Notes under the pieces: generated by a model
What the model was told of the DNA's origin: nothing
Databases searched by the model: none
What the model saw: only the letters and a program-made list of their open reading frames with translations
Made by a program: the position numbers and the translations under genes
In this document: piece by piece, positions 25,248-33,803 of the stretch
Layout: every line of letters begins with the position of its first letter
Numbering within the stretch: position 1 is the stretch's first letter
Source of the DNA: Mycolicibacterium cosmeticum
Lineage (GTDB): Bacteria; Actinomycetota; Actinomycetes; Mycobacteriales; Mycobacteriaceae
NCBI GenBank assembly: GCA_016197365.1
Contig: JACPVS010000020.1
Location: 1 to 64,000, forward strand
Length of the DNA: 64,000 nucleotides
Direction of reading: 5' to 3'

Positions 25248-25263
25248 CGTGACCGGGGTCACG
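25248..25263. promoter_or_regulatory. Operator-like inverted repeat between dctA and its two-component system
   Basis: The arms CGTGACC and GGTCACG are separated by two bases. The site sits inside the 69-base gap between dctA (minus) and the sensor kinase (plus), where the response regulator would be expected to bind. Confidence 0.55.
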
Positions 25264-25296
25264 TTTTAGTTCATTTCGTTCAGCGGGGGGTGGCGG

Positions 25297-26844
25297 GTGC
25301 GCAGGTGGTCGCTCGCCGGACAGACGATCGCGCTCCAGATCCTGGTGATCGCGCTGGTGGTGCTGGCCGGCAGCGGCCTGGCCCTGCTGGATGCCCGCCG
25401 TGACGGCGACGATGCGGCCCGGCAGCAGGTGCTGGGCATCGCGACCTCGCTCGCGGACTCCCCGTCGACCGCGTCGGCCATCGAATCGGGCTCGGCGACA
25501 AAGATTTTGCAGCCGATGACCGAGGCGGTCCGCACCGCCACCGGCATCGCGTTCATCACCATCATGGCGCCGGACGGGATCCGGTTCACCCATACCGATC
25601 CGACTCAGATCGGCGGACATTACCTGGGCACCCTGGACCCGGCGCGGCGAGGTGAGACGTTCACCGAGGTGTACACCGGCACGTTGGGAGCGTCCATCCG
25701 GGCGGTGGCCCCGGTGCGGTCGTCGGACGGCCGCATCGTCGGCATGGTGTCGGCGGGTATCACCCGGCAGTCGCTGGCGCAGCGCTGGCAGGCGCAGATC
25801 CCGACGATCGTCGCGGTCACCGCGGCGGCACTGGGGATTTCGCTACTCGGCGCGTGGGCCATCCGGCGGCGTCTGCTGCGGCAGACGCACGGGTTGCGCC
25901 CCGATGAGTTGCGGGTGATGTACGACCACCACGATGCGGTGCTGCACTCGGTGTCCGAAGGTTTGATCGTGCTGGACGGGGGTGGCGTGGCGCTGGTCAA
26001 CGACGAGGCGCGCAGACTGCTGGGCCTGCCGGACGGACCGGTGACGCTCGCAGACCTGCCGGCATTCCTGCGCAGCCACGACCCGGGGGTCCGGGATGAG
26101 TTGCAGGTCACCGAGGATCGGGTGCTGGTGGTGAACCGGGCGCGCGTCGTCGGAGGCGTCCACAGTGAGGTGGTCACGGTCCGCGACCGCACCGAATTGC
26201 AGGGTGCGCTGGGCGAACTCAGCGCACTCAAGGTGCTCACCGACTCGTTGCGGGCACAGGCCCACGAACAGGCCAACAAACTGCACACCGTCATCACGAT
26301 GGTGGAGATGGGCCGTCCGCAGGAGGCGGTCGCGGTGGCGACCCGGGAGTTGGAACTGTCCCAGCACCTCGTCGACCGGTTGTCGCACGCGGTGAACGAA
26401 CCGGCCCTGGTGGCGCTGCTGTTGGGCAAGACCGCCCAGGCCGACGAACGGGGCATCGCGCTGACCGTCACCGAGGACACCCAATTGCCCTCCGATGTCC
26501 CGCTGACCGGCCAGGAGATCGTCACGGTGCTGGGCAACCTGATCGACAACGCACTGGACGCCTGCGACCGCGACGAACCATGGGTCGAGGTCACCGTGCA
26601 CCAGGACGACGACGCATTGATGATCCGGGTGGCCGACAGCGGGCCCGGGATGGACCCGCAGACGTTCGAGCGGGCGCTGCGACGCGGGTATTCGACGAAA
26701 AGCGATGCGGCGGACCCCGATCATGGGCACGGCCTGGGCCTGGCGCTGGTGGCGCAGGTGGTCAACCGGCATGGCGGTACGGTCACCGCCGAAATCACCT
26801 ACGGCTCGGTCGTCACCGTGACGGTGCCGAGGGCCGCCCGATGA
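25297..26844 (+). CDS. CitA/DcuS-family sensor histidine kinase
   Basis: A 515-residue membrane kinase with a GTG start. There are two membrane helices (IALQILVIALVVLAGSGLALL and IVAVTAAALGISLLGAWAI) flanking an extracytoplasmic PAS-like sensor (TGIAFITIMAPDGIRFTHTDP, IGMVSAG-like VGMVSAGITR). A cytoplasmic PAS region follows. The phospho-acceptor is His323 in LRAQAHEQANKLHT, the form used by the citrate/C4-dicarboxylate kinases. The ATPase has N-box NLIDNALDA, G1 DSGPGM and G2 GHGLGLALV. It overlaps the regulator gene by four bases. Adjacent divergent dctA suggests it senses C4-dicarboxylates. Confidence 0.92.
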   Translation: MRRWSLAGQTIALQILVIALVVLAGSGLALLDARRDGDDAARQQVLGIATSLADSPSTASAIESGSATKILQPMTEAVRTATGIAFITIMAPDGIRFTHTDPTQIGGHYLGTLDPARRGETFTEVYTGTLGASIRAVAPVRSSDGRIVGMVSAGITRQSLAQRWQAQIPTIVAVTAAALGISLLGAWAIRRRLLRQTHGLRPDELRVMYDHHDAVLHSVSEGLIVLDGGGVALVNDEARRLLGLPDGPVTLADLPAFLRSHDPGVRDELQVTEDRVLVVNRARVVGGVHSEVVTVRDRTELQGALGELSALKVLTDSLRAQAHEQANKLHTVITMVEMGRPQEAVAVATRELELSQHLVDRLSHAVNEPALVALLLGKTAQADERGIALTVTEDTQLPSDVPLTGQEIVTVLGNLIDNALDACDRDEPWVEVTVHQDDDALMIRVADSGPGMDPQTFERALRRGYSTKSDAADPDHGHGLGLALVAQVVNRHGGTVTAEITYGSVVTVTVPRAAR

Positions 26845-27524
26845 CGATCCGGGTTGTGATCGTCGAGGACGAACCGTTGATCGCCGAGGCTCACCGCACC
26901 TATCTCGGCCGCCTCGAAGGCTTTTCGGTGGTCGGGGTGGCTCACACCGCGCGTGATGCCATGCGGGTGGCGGTGGAAGCGCAACCGCCCGTCGATCTGG
27001 TGTTGCTCGACCTGGGCTTGCCCGACGCCAGCGGCATCGCGTTGGCTTCGGCGCTGTCGGGCTTGGCGCCGGCGCCGGACATCATCGCGATCACCTCCGA
27101 GCGGGATCTGGAGATGGTGCGGGCCGCCGTCGCGCATGGCGCATTGGCCTACCTGCTGAAACCGTTCACTTTCGCCGCGTTCCGGGATCGGCTGGAGCGC
27201 TATCGGCGCTATCGCAGCGCACTGCCCGCCGGCACCGAGGCCGCGAGCCAGGCCGAGGTGGACCGAGCCTTCGCCGAACTGCGGGTGGCCACCGACAAGG
27301 CCGTCTCTCCGAAGGGGGCGGCCCCGCACACCACCGACGAGATCGCCCGGGTGGTGCGGGACAGCCCGAGTGGCCTGACGGCCGACGAAGTGGCCGAGCG
27401 GGTCGGGGTGTCCCGCGTGACCGCTTGGCGATACCTGGAGCGGCTGGCCGACGACGGCACCGTCGCTCGCGGCACCGATTACGGGAAGGCCGGGCGCCCG
27501 AAGACGCGCTATCAATGGCGTTGA
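26841..27524 (+). CDS. CitB/DcuR-family response regulator
   Basis: A 227-residue regulator with an ATGA overlap with the kinase gene. The receiver domain (residues 1-120) has VEDEP, the phosphorylated Asp57 in LLDLGLPD, and the KPF lysine near residue 110. The C-terminal domain is a winged helix of the CitB type (SGLTADEVAERVGVSRVTAWRYLERL), followed by GKAGRPKTRYQW. It should activate dctA on phosphorylation, with the inverted repeat at 25248-25263 as a likely binding site; that link is inferred from position. Confidence 0.92.
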   Translation: MTIRVVIVEDEPLIAEAHRTYLGRLEGFSVVGVAHTARDAMRVAVEAQPPVDLVLLDLGLPDASGIALASALSGLAPAPDIIAITSERDLEMVRAAVAHGALAYLLKPFTFAAFRDRLERYRRYRSALPAGTEAASQAEVDRAFAELRVATDKAVSPKGAAPHTTDEIARVVRDSPSGLTADEVAERVGVSRVTAWRYLERLADDGTVARGTDYGKAGRPKTRYQWR

Positions 27525-27631
27525 GTCCCACTGAACTGACGTCACGGCTCGGCAAAGAAATCTTTCGGTGCTAGCAAATAACCAATTCTGGAATTATGCT
27601 TCTGCGCAATTGGTATTCCGAAGGGGTTGCT

Positions 27632-28453
27632 GTGCGTTCAACCGGGGTGAGTACGTGGGTAATCGCATTCGTGGCTTTCTCATTCGTCGTGGCTTTCTCA
27701 TTGGTCTCGGTGGTGTCCGGAAGTGCCGGGATGGTCGCGCCGGCTGGAGCGGTACCCGAATCTGAAACCCCGGTGGGTAAGCGCACGGTCACGGTCGATA
27801 CGGGGAGTTTCGATCTGAGTGTGCGTTCGGCGCCGTCGTCGAACAGTCAGAAAATCGGCAGCATCGCCAACCATTCGCGCGTCGTCATCACGTGTTACGC
27901 ACGAGGGGCCGAATTCAGCGGTGGTCCGCACAAGCTGAGTACCGACTTGTGGAATCGGATGGAGGGCGGCGGGTACGTCACCGACGCGATGCTGTCCACC
28001 GGCTCCAACGAGCCGGTGGTCCCACCCTGCGTCGCAGACTCGGTACAGCCGGCGTCGGGACGCGCCAACGGGCGCAGGGTGATGGAGAACCCGGCGGCGG
28101 GCGGCACCGATGTCTGGGCTGCGTTGCAGAAGTGGTACTTCGTGTCCGGCAAGCAGTTCTATCCCGCGATGAGCGGCGCACCGACGGCGTTGCCCGGTGC
28201 CGCCAGGGCCGCGGGTTGGACGGTGGTCGACGCTCCCCAGGCGAACGCCATCGTGGTGGTGCCCGCCGGGCTGCTGGACGCGCCGTCGGGCGGGCACGCC
28301 GCATGGGTGGACGCGGTGTCGCAACGGCCCGACGGAAGCTACCTGCGCATCATCGAGATGGACGGGCCCGGTGGGGCGCCCGACACCTGGTCCGGGCGGA
28401 TCGTGAAAGCCGAGAAAGGCCTTTCCTACATTCCCCTGCCGCAGGCCGGCTGA
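27632..28453 (+). CDS. Secreted SH3b + CHAP-like protein lacking the catalytic Cys
   Basis: About 273 residues from the GTG at 27632, which has AAGGGG five bases upstream; the frame extends to 27596. A signal or anchor (WVIAFVAFSFVVAFSLVSVV) is followed by an SH3b-like domain (residues about 50-130: FDLSVRSAPSSNSQKIGSIA, LWNRMEGGGYVTDAML) and a CHAP-like domain (residues about 145-270). The latter keeps GHAAWVDAV (His) and IIEMDGPGG (Glu), but GGTDVWAALQKW stands where CHAP amidases have a Cys-containing GQCTWWA motif. It may therefore be a non-catalytic peptidoglycan-binding protein. Confidence 0.72.
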   Translation: MRSTGVSTWVIAFVAFSFVVAFSLVSVVSGSAGMVAPAGAVPESETPVGKRTVTVDTGSFDLSVRSAPSSNSQKIGSIANHSRVVITCYARGAEFSGGPHKLSTDLWNRMEGGGYVTDAMLSTGSNEPVVPPCVADSVQPASGRANGRRVMENPAAGGTDVWAALQKWYFVSGKQFYPAMSGAPTALPGAARAAGWTVVDAPQANAIVVVPAGLLDAPSGGHAAWVDAVSQRPDGSYLRIIEMDGPGGAPDTWSGRIVKAEKGLSYIPLPQAG

Positions 28454-28827
28454 CTCCAGCTAATTTGACAGCAATGTCAAATCTGAGCCGCCCGATGTGC
28501 CGGATGCGCGCCCGGGCCAAGCGTCGCGTGTGAGGCCCTGTTTGCTGACGTGTCGCTTGTGATATGGCGCTCATTTTCGGCCGGCGCGGGTTGCGCGGGC
28601 GTCTGCGGGGGCCGCTTCCGACGCCGCGGCGGAGATTGCTGACGCTCCAAAATCGCAGCTGGATGAAGAGTATTGAGTTGCTGACGGAAGGTCACAACTG
28701 CATAACGAAAAGTTTCCTAATAAGTGTCTGAGAGGTTGACGGCAGAACACGGGCCGGGGCCGCTCGAGCCTTCGTTCGGTGCAATTTTCGTCGCTAGACT
28801 CTATGCAGACGTGCCCCACCGTGGCGC
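28454..28827. other. Intergenic region upstream of the beta-propeller gene
   Basis: 374 bases with no supportable gene. The part near 28690-28720 is A-rich for this genome (CATAACGAAAAGTTTCC) and a TAGACT lies at 28794-28799, about 30 bases before the ATG. A promoter for the Rv1057-like gene is expected here, since its homologue in M. tuberculosis is stress-regulated. I could not fix a consensus with confidence. Confidence 0.4.
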
Positions 28828-29901
28828 ATGGCGACTGAATCTAGTGCCGGTGCAGTTATACCGGCGGAGGTGTCGAAGAAAATGGCAAGTGTTTTTGTGC
28901 GTGCGAATGATGCTGCGCTGACCGAGTCGCGGACGGCGTTCGCAGGATCGGTGCTGATCGGGCGCGGTGCCATTGCCGACGTCGCGGCCAACTCCAGGAC
29001 CATCGTGGCGGCCAACCACGGCGACGACACCGTCACCGTGGTGCGCCCGGACACCGTGGCGGGCCCCGGCCTGGTGGACGTGCAGGGTGAGCCCACGGCC
29101 GTCGCACTCGCCGACGACCGCGCGTACGTGATCACCAGCACCGCCGAGGTGGACAACGTCGTGGTGGTCGACACGCGAGCCAACAAGGTGCTCGACACCT
29201 ATCCGCTGGCGATGACCGCGACCACCATCGAGGTCAGCCCCGACGGCAAGCGGGCGTACGTCGCGCGCACGGGTGACGACCACGTCGACATCGCCGTCAT
29301 CGACACGACCGCGCAGCGGGTCGGCACCATCGACATCCCCACGGGCGTCGGCGCCTCGATCGACGGTCTTCGCATCGCCCCGTCCGGGCAGACGCTGTAC
29401 GCGGCCGTCAGCACCATCTCGGGCAGCCGCCTGCTGATGATCGACACCGAGACGGCCCGCGTCCGCAAGACGCTGCCGCTCGGCGCACCGGTTCGCGACC
29501 TCGCCGTCACCGAGACTTTCGCGTACGTGCTTACCTCGGACATCACCGACCTCGGTGCGATCGTCGTGGTCGACCTGGCCGGCTTCACCGTCAGCCGCTC
29601 CATCGCGGCCGGCTCACTGCCGATTCAAATGGCGCTCTCGGCCGACGGCTCACGGGCCTATGTCGTCGACTACGACCAGGTCGCGGTGCTGTGCACCGTC
29701 ACCAACGAGGTGCTGGAGATCATCACCGTCGGATCCCGTCCGACGGCCGTGACCCTGAGCAACCAGGGCGACCGGCTGTACATCTCCGACGTGGACGGCC
29801 AGATCACCGCGTTCCGTGTCACCCCGCCGTCGCCGATGTACTCGCCGTTCGAGGCGGTCGACATTAACGACGCACGCGAACTGGAGCCGGTCGGCGTCTA
29901 A
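28828..29901 (+). CDS. YVTN-type seven-bladed beta-propeller protein (Rv1057-like)
   Basis: A 357-residue protein made of repeated YVTN/lactonase-type units: TIVAANHGDDTVTVVRPDT, RAYVITSTAEVDNVVVVDT, RAYVARTGDDHVDIAVIDT, TLYAAVST, RAYVVDYDQVAVL, RLYISDVDGQI. No signal peptide is evident. Position next to a fadD14-like gene and the overall match identify it as the counterpart of M. tuberculosis Rv1057, a beta-propeller gene reported to be under MprA, TrcR and SigE control. It likely forms a protein-protein interaction surface; no enzymatic activity can be claimed. Its stop overlaps that of convergent paralogue C by three bases. The ATG at 28882 is an alternative start. Confidence 0.85.
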   Translation: MATESSAGAVIPAEVSKKMASVFVRANDAALTESRTAFAGSVLIGRGAIADVAANSRTIVAANHGDDTVTVVRPDTVAGPGLVDVQGEPTAVALADDRAYVITSTAEVDNVVVVDTRANKVLDTYPLAMTATTIEVSPDGKRAYVARTGDDHVDIAVIDTTAQRVGTIDIPTGVGASIDGLRIAPSGQTLYAAVSTISGSRLLMIDTETARVRKTLPLGAPVRDLAVTETFAYVLTSDITDLGAIVVVDLAGFTVSRSIAAGSLPIQMALSADGSRAYVVDYDQVAVLCTVTNEVLEIITVGSRPTAVTLSNQGDRLYISDVDGQITAFRVTPPSPMYSPFEAVDINDARELEPVGV

Positions 29902-30218
29902 CGGGTCCCGGAGATCGAGCGGTTGCAGTCCAGCGACACCGAGACGGACTGACTGACGGTCTGCTGCACCAGCACCCGCTCGTCGGTGCCGGGCCCTACG
30001 TAGGGCACCCACTGCTTGATGGTGTTGGGATTGCGCACATTGGTGACCACGCACTGGCTCATCGGCAGGGTGCCGGTCCGGTCGATGTTCACGGTGTAGC
30101 CCTCGGACTGCAGGCGATTGATGGTTTCCTGCGCAGACTCCTCAGCAGAGGCAAGCCCCACGGGCAGGGTGGTCGCGGCGCAGACCGCCGCGACCGGCAG
30201 TAGCCATCTCATTCGCAT
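29898..30218 (-). CDS. Small two-cysteine secreted protein, paralogue C
   Basis: A 106-residue protein with signal peptide (LLPVAAVCAATTLPVGLASA-E). It is the most diverged family member: TINRLQSEGYTVNIDRTG, TLPMSQCVVTNVRNPN, then QWVPYVGPG, and C-terminal SVSVSLDCNRS plus a short tail. The two Cys and the DR-G and VRNP positions are kept. It starts seven bases after the end of paralogue D on the same strand, so C and D form a two-gene operon. The function is unknown. Confidence 0.8.
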   Translation of the reverse strand: MRMRWLLPVAAVCAATTLPVGLASAEESAQETINRLQSEGYTVNIDRTGTLPMSQCVVTNVRNPNTIKQWVPYVGPGTDERVLVQQTVSQSVSVSLDCNRSISGTR

Positions 30219-30225
30219 GTGTCCA

Positions 30226-30549
30226 TCATGGCCCATGACGCTGGTTTGCGGTGCAGTCGAGGGACACCGAGATGGACCGGCTGACCACCACCTCGATGTA
30301 GTCGTAGTCATGTTTGCCGTTCCGGCCATTGTCGACCCGGATCAGCCGCGTCACGGTTTGCGGATTGCGCACCCCGGTGACGACACACTGGTTCAGCGGG
30401 GCGCTGCCCACCCGGTCGACGTTGACGCTGTACCCCTCGGCCTCCAACCGGCCGATGGTCTCCAGCGGGGACTCGTCGGCCTGCGCGGACGGCGCCGAGG
30501 CGAGCAGTGCGGCAGCCGCGACCGTCACGGCGGTGAGATATGGACGCAT
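30226..30549 (-). CDS. Small two-cysteine secreted protein, paralogue D
   Basis: A 107-residue protein with signal peptide (VTVAAAALLASAPSAQA-D). Its signature is TIGRLEAEGYSVNVDRVG, SAPLNQCVVTGVRNPQ, then VVVSRSISVSLDCTAN. It is close to A and B in the N-terminal half and to C in the C-terminal half, with an insertion NGRNGKHDYDY before the last strand. It is the first gene of the D-C pair and divergent from fadD14. The function is unknown; the two conserved Cys suggest a compact disulfide-bonded exported domain. Confidence 0.82.
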   Translation of the reverse strand: MRPYLTAVTVAAAALLASAPSAQADESPLETIGRLEAEGYSVNVDRVGSAPLNQCVVTGVRNPQTVTRLIRVDNGRNGKHDYDYIEVVVSRSISVSLDCTANQRHGP

Positions 30550-30652
30550 CGCGCGCCCCCTGTCGATGTGGTGAACACTTGCTGTGAACTACATCGTCGC
30601 GCGGCGGTGATTCGTTGCAGGTGCGAGTCTGGCTGGCGCTACCATCGCGGCG

Positions 30653-32305
30653 GTGTACTCCACCATGCAGAACTGGCCGCTGACCATCACCGCGATCCTG
30701 CGTCACGCATGCGGCGTCAACGGGGACCGCGTCGTCACCACCGCCACCGGCCAGGGCGGAGCCGCAGGGGCGGCGACATCAGGGCTCGGTCACCGCAGCA
30801 CCACCTACCGCGAGATCGGTGAACAGGCCGCACGGCTGGCGCATGCGCTGCGCGGGCTCGGGATCACCGGCGACCAGCGGGTCGCCACTTTCCAGTGGAA
30901 CAACGCCGAGCACCTGACCGCCTATCTGGCCGCGCCCGCCATGGGTGCGGTGCTGCACACCCTGAACATCCGGCTGTCGCCCGAGCAGATCGCCTTCATC
31001 GCCAACGAGGCCGAGGACCAGGTGATCATCGTGGACGCCTCACTGGTGCCCCTGTTGGCTCCGGTTGTGCCGCAGCTGACCACTGTGCACACCGTGATCG
31101 TGGTCGGCGACGCCGACACCGGTGCGCTGTCGGGGCCCACGGTGCTGAGCTATGACGAACTGCTGGCGGGTCAGCCCGCTGTGTTCGACTGGCCCGAGCT
31201 GGACGAGAATTCGGCGGCCGCCATGTGCTACACGAGCGGCACCACGGGAAATCCGAAAGGTGTTGTCTACAGCCACCGTTCGAGCTATCTGCACGCGCTG
31301 AGCACCTGCACCGCCAACGCCCTGGACGTCAGCTGCGGCGATGTGGTGCTGCCCATCGTGCCGATGTTCCACGCGAACGCGTGGGGGCTGCCGTATGCAG
31401 CGCTGATGGCCGGCGCGGATCTGGCGATGCCGGACCGGTTCCTGGACGGGACGTCGCTGATCGAATTGATCGAGACCCGGCGGCCCACGGTGGCCGGCGC
31501 GGTGCCGACCATCTGGAACGACGTCATGCACTGCCTGGAAAAGGTTCCGGGACATGATGTTTCGTCGTTGCGGTTGGTGGCGTGCGGTGGCTCAGCGGTG
31601 CCGGTGTCGTTGATGCGGGCATTCGAGGACCAGCACGACGTCTACATCCAGCAGGCCTGGGGGATGACCGAGACCTCGCCGCTGGCCACGGTGGCCAAAC
31701 CGCTGCCCGGAGTGTCCGAGGAACGGCACTGGCAGATGCGCGCAACCCAGGGCAGGCCCATGTGCGGGGTCGAGATCCGCATAGTCGACGACGAGGGCAA
31801 CCGGTTGCCGGACGACGGTAAGGCCGTGGGCGAGTTGGAGGTTCGCGGGCCCTGGATTACCGGCAGCTACTACCTCGGCCGCGACGCCGAGAAGTTCGAG
31901 AGTGGCTGGCTGCGCACCGGCGATGTCGGGGTGGTCGACCCGGATGGTTTCGTGACGCTGACCGACCGGGCCAAGGACGTGATCAAGTCCGGTGGTGAAT
32001 GGATCTCGTCGGTCGAACTGGAGAACCTGCTCATCGCGCACCCGGCGGTCCTGGAGGCCGCCGTCGTCGGGGTGCCCGACGAGCGCTGGCAGGAGCGCCC
32101 GCTGGCTGTCGTGGTCCTCGACGAAGGCGCCTCGGCAGATCCCGCAGAACTGCGGGAGTTCTTGGCGGACAAGGTCGTCCGCTGGTGGCTGCCGGAGCGG
32201 TGGACGTTCATCGACCAGGTGCCCCGCACCAGCGTCGGCAAGTACGACAAGAAGACCATCCGGGCCCGGCACGCCGAGGGCGGCTACGACGTCACCACGC
32301 TCTAG
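30653..32305 (+). CDS. fadD14: Medium-chain fatty-acid-CoA ligase (FadD14-like)
   Basis: A 550-residue acyl-CoA synthetase with a GTG start. The AMP-binding P-loop motif is YTSGTTGNPKG. Other ANL-family motifs are AWGMTETSP, GWLRTGDVG, DRAKDVIKSGGEWISS and the catalytic Lys in GKYDKK near the C-terminus. It activates fatty acids to acyl-CoA with ATP and CoA. Placement after the Rv1057-like gene matches fadD14 (Rv1058) in M. tuberculosis, which supports the name. It is divergent from the small secreted protein D, with 103 bases between. Chain length is inferred from family only. Confidence 0.9.
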   Translation: MYSTMQNWPLTITAILRHACGVNGDRVVTTATGQGGAAGAATSGLGHRSTTYREIGEQAARLAHALRGLGITGDQRVATFQWNNAEHLTAYLAAPAMGAVLHTLNIRLSPEQIAFIANEAEDQVIIVDASLVPLLAPVVPQLTTVHTVIVVGDADTGALSGPTVLSYDELLAGQPAVFDWPELDENSAAAMCYTSGTTGNPKGVVYSHRSSYLHALSTCTANALDVSCGDVVLPIVPMFHANAWGLPYAALMAGADLAMPDRFLDGTSLIELIETRRPTVAGAVPTIWNDVMHCLEKVPGHDVSSLRLVACGGSAVPVSLMRAFEDQHDVYIQQAWGMTETSPLATVAKPLPGVSEERHWQMRATQGRPMCGVEIRIVDDEGNRLPDDGKAVGELEVRGPWITGSYYLGRDAEKFESGWLRTGDVGVVDPDGFVTLTDRAKDVIKSGGEWISSVELENLLIAHPAVLEAAVVGVPDERWQERPLAVVVLDEGASADPAELREFLADKVVRWWLPERWTFIDQVPRTSVGKYDKKTIRARHAEGGYDVTTL

Positions 32306-33135
32306 CCTGTTCGCACGGCGACGGCCGACACCAGGTCGGCCAGCCGATCCGGCTGGTCCAGCATGGAGTAGGTGCGCGCGCCGGTGATGACCTCCAGGCG
32401 GGCCTGCGGGATGATCCGCGCCAGTCGTTCGCCGTCACCGACGGGGAAGAACACGTCGTCGGCCGACCACGCGATGAGCGTCGGTTTGCCGAACTCGGGC
32501 AGCCGGGCGGCCACCGCGGTGGTGACCTCGGTGCGCAGGGACAAGGTGAGATGCCGCAGGTCCTCGGCGATCGCCGGATTCGACCGGGCCGGGCGCACCC
32601 ATTCCCGGGTGAGGGCGTCGATGTCCGAGTGGGCCAGGCCGGCGTAGGCCTTGCGGCGCACGGCGGGGATGCGCATGGCCTGGGTGAGAATTCGGACAAG
32701 TGCCTTGGATCGCGCGGCGCGGATCAGCGGCTGCAGGATGGGTGGCGGAAAGTGTTCGAACGCATCGCAACTCGTCAGCACCAGGGTGCCGATCCGCTCG
32801 GGGTGGTGCACCGCGACCAGTTGGGTGACCACCCCGCCGGTGTCGTTGCCGACCAGTACGACGTCCTGCAGGTCCAGAGCGGCCAGGGTGTCGGCGACGA
32901 TTCCGGCCACACCCCGGATGGTCCGGTCGGCCCCGGGCCGCAGTGGCTCGGGGTGGGCGCCCAGCGGCCAGGTGGGGACGATGCAGCGCAGCCCGCGTTC
33001 GGCCAGTCGCGCACTGAGCGGTCGCCACATGTGACCGCCCATCATGTACCCGTGCACGAAGACGACGGGCCTGCCGTCCTTGGGCCCGAATTCCTCGAAA
33101 TGGATGGTTCCGGCGTTAATCTCAATGGTCGGCAT
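32302..33135 (-). CDS. Alpha/beta hydrolase under TetR control
   Basis: A 277-residue hydrolase from the ATG at 33135. Motifs are HGYMMGG (oxyanion), the nucleophile elbow VGNDTGG (Asp as nucleophile, as in dehalogenase-like enzymes), and an acid region LIAWSADDVFFP. The expected C-terminal catalytic His is not obvious: the segment reads ARTYSMLDQPDRL, where related enzymes have GHF. This may indicate altered or lost hydrolase activity. The stop overlaps that of convergent fadD14 by four bases. A TetR gene is divergent with a perfect palindrome between, so it is probably repressed by that regulator. Confidence 0.87.
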   Translation of the reverse strand: MPTIEINAGTIHFEEFGPKDGRPVVFVHGYMMGGHMWRPLSARLAERGLRCIVPTWPLGAHPEPLRPGADRTIRGVAGIVADTLAALDLQDVVLVGNDTGGVVTQLVAVHHPERIGTLVLTSCDAFEHFPPPILQPLIRAARSKALVRILTQAMRIPAVRRKAYAGLAHSDIDALTREWVRPARSNPAIAEDLRHLTLSLRTEVTTAVAARLPEFGKPTLIAWSADDVFFPVGDGERLARIIPQARLEVITGARTYSMLDQPDRLADLVSAVAVRTG

Positions 33136-33160
33136 GAATGACTCCCGGCTCGATACGCAT

Positions 33161-33181
33161 TTACGGACAGTGTGTCCGTAA
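33161..33181. promoter_or_regulatory. Perfect TetR-type operator palindrome
   Basis: Nine-base perfect arms TTACGGACA and TGTCCGTAA flank a three-base centre. The site lies between the divergent hydrolase (ATG 33135) and TetR regulator (ATG 33198), 17-25 bases from both starts, where bound repressor would block both promoters. Confidence 0.85.
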
Positions 33182-33197
33182 CTTACCAACAGGGTGT

Positions 33198-33803
33198 ATG
33201 GAAAACAAGAGACGTACCCAGGAGGAGCGCTCCGCGGCCACCCGCGAAGCGCTGATCGCCGCCGCCAGAAGGCTGTGGGGCGAGCGTGGATATGCCGATG
33301 TGGGCACCCCCGAGATCGCCACCGCCGCCGGGGTGACCCGCGGCGCGATGTATCACCAATTCGCCGACAAGGCAGCGCTTTTCCTGGCTGTGGCGGAGGC
33401 GGTGGAGCAGGACGTGATGGTCCGGCTGGGGACGGAGGTGGCCGCCACCGGCGCGGCCACACCGGCGGATGCGATCCGGGCCGCGGTCGAGGCCTGGCTC
33501 GAAGTGTCGGGAGACCCGGAAGTACGGCAGTTGATCCTGCTCGACGCTCCCAGCGTGCTCGGCTGGGCGGGATTCCGCGACGTCGCGCAGCGCTACAGCC
33601 TGGGCATGACCGAACAGTTGCTCGCCGAGGCGATCAAGGCAGGCCAGCTCACCCGCCAGCCGGTACGCGCCCTGGCGCACGTGCTGATCGGCGCCCTGGA
33701 CGAGGCCGCCATGGTCATCGCCACCGCGGACGACCCGAAAAAGGCGCGCCGCGAGATCAGGCAGGTGTTGACCCGCCTGATCGACGCGATGCTGGACGGC
33801 TAG
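33198..33803 (+). CDS. TetR-family transcriptional repressor
   Basis: A 201-residue regulator. The N-terminal helix-turn-helix (TREALIAAARRLWGERGYAD given in part, then IATAAGVTRGAMYHQFADKAALF) is typical TetR. The C-terminal half is the ligand-binding helical domain (LLDAPSVLGWAGFRDVAQRYS). The ATG at 33198 is chosen over upstream codons because those would run through the operator. It very likely represses itself and the divergent hydrolase through the palindrome at 33161-33181. The ligand is unknown. The gene ends four bases into the end of the convergent thiolase gene. Confidence 0.9.
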   Translation: MENKRRTQEERSAATREALIAAARRLWGERGYADVGTPEIATAAGVTRGAMYHQFADKAALFLAVAEAVEQDVMVRLGTEVAATGAATPADAIRAAVEAWLEVSGDPEVRQLILLDAPSVLGWAGFRDVAQRYSLGMTEQLLAEAIKAGQLTRQPVRALAHVLIGALDEAAMVIATADDPKKARREIRQVLTRLIDAMLDG

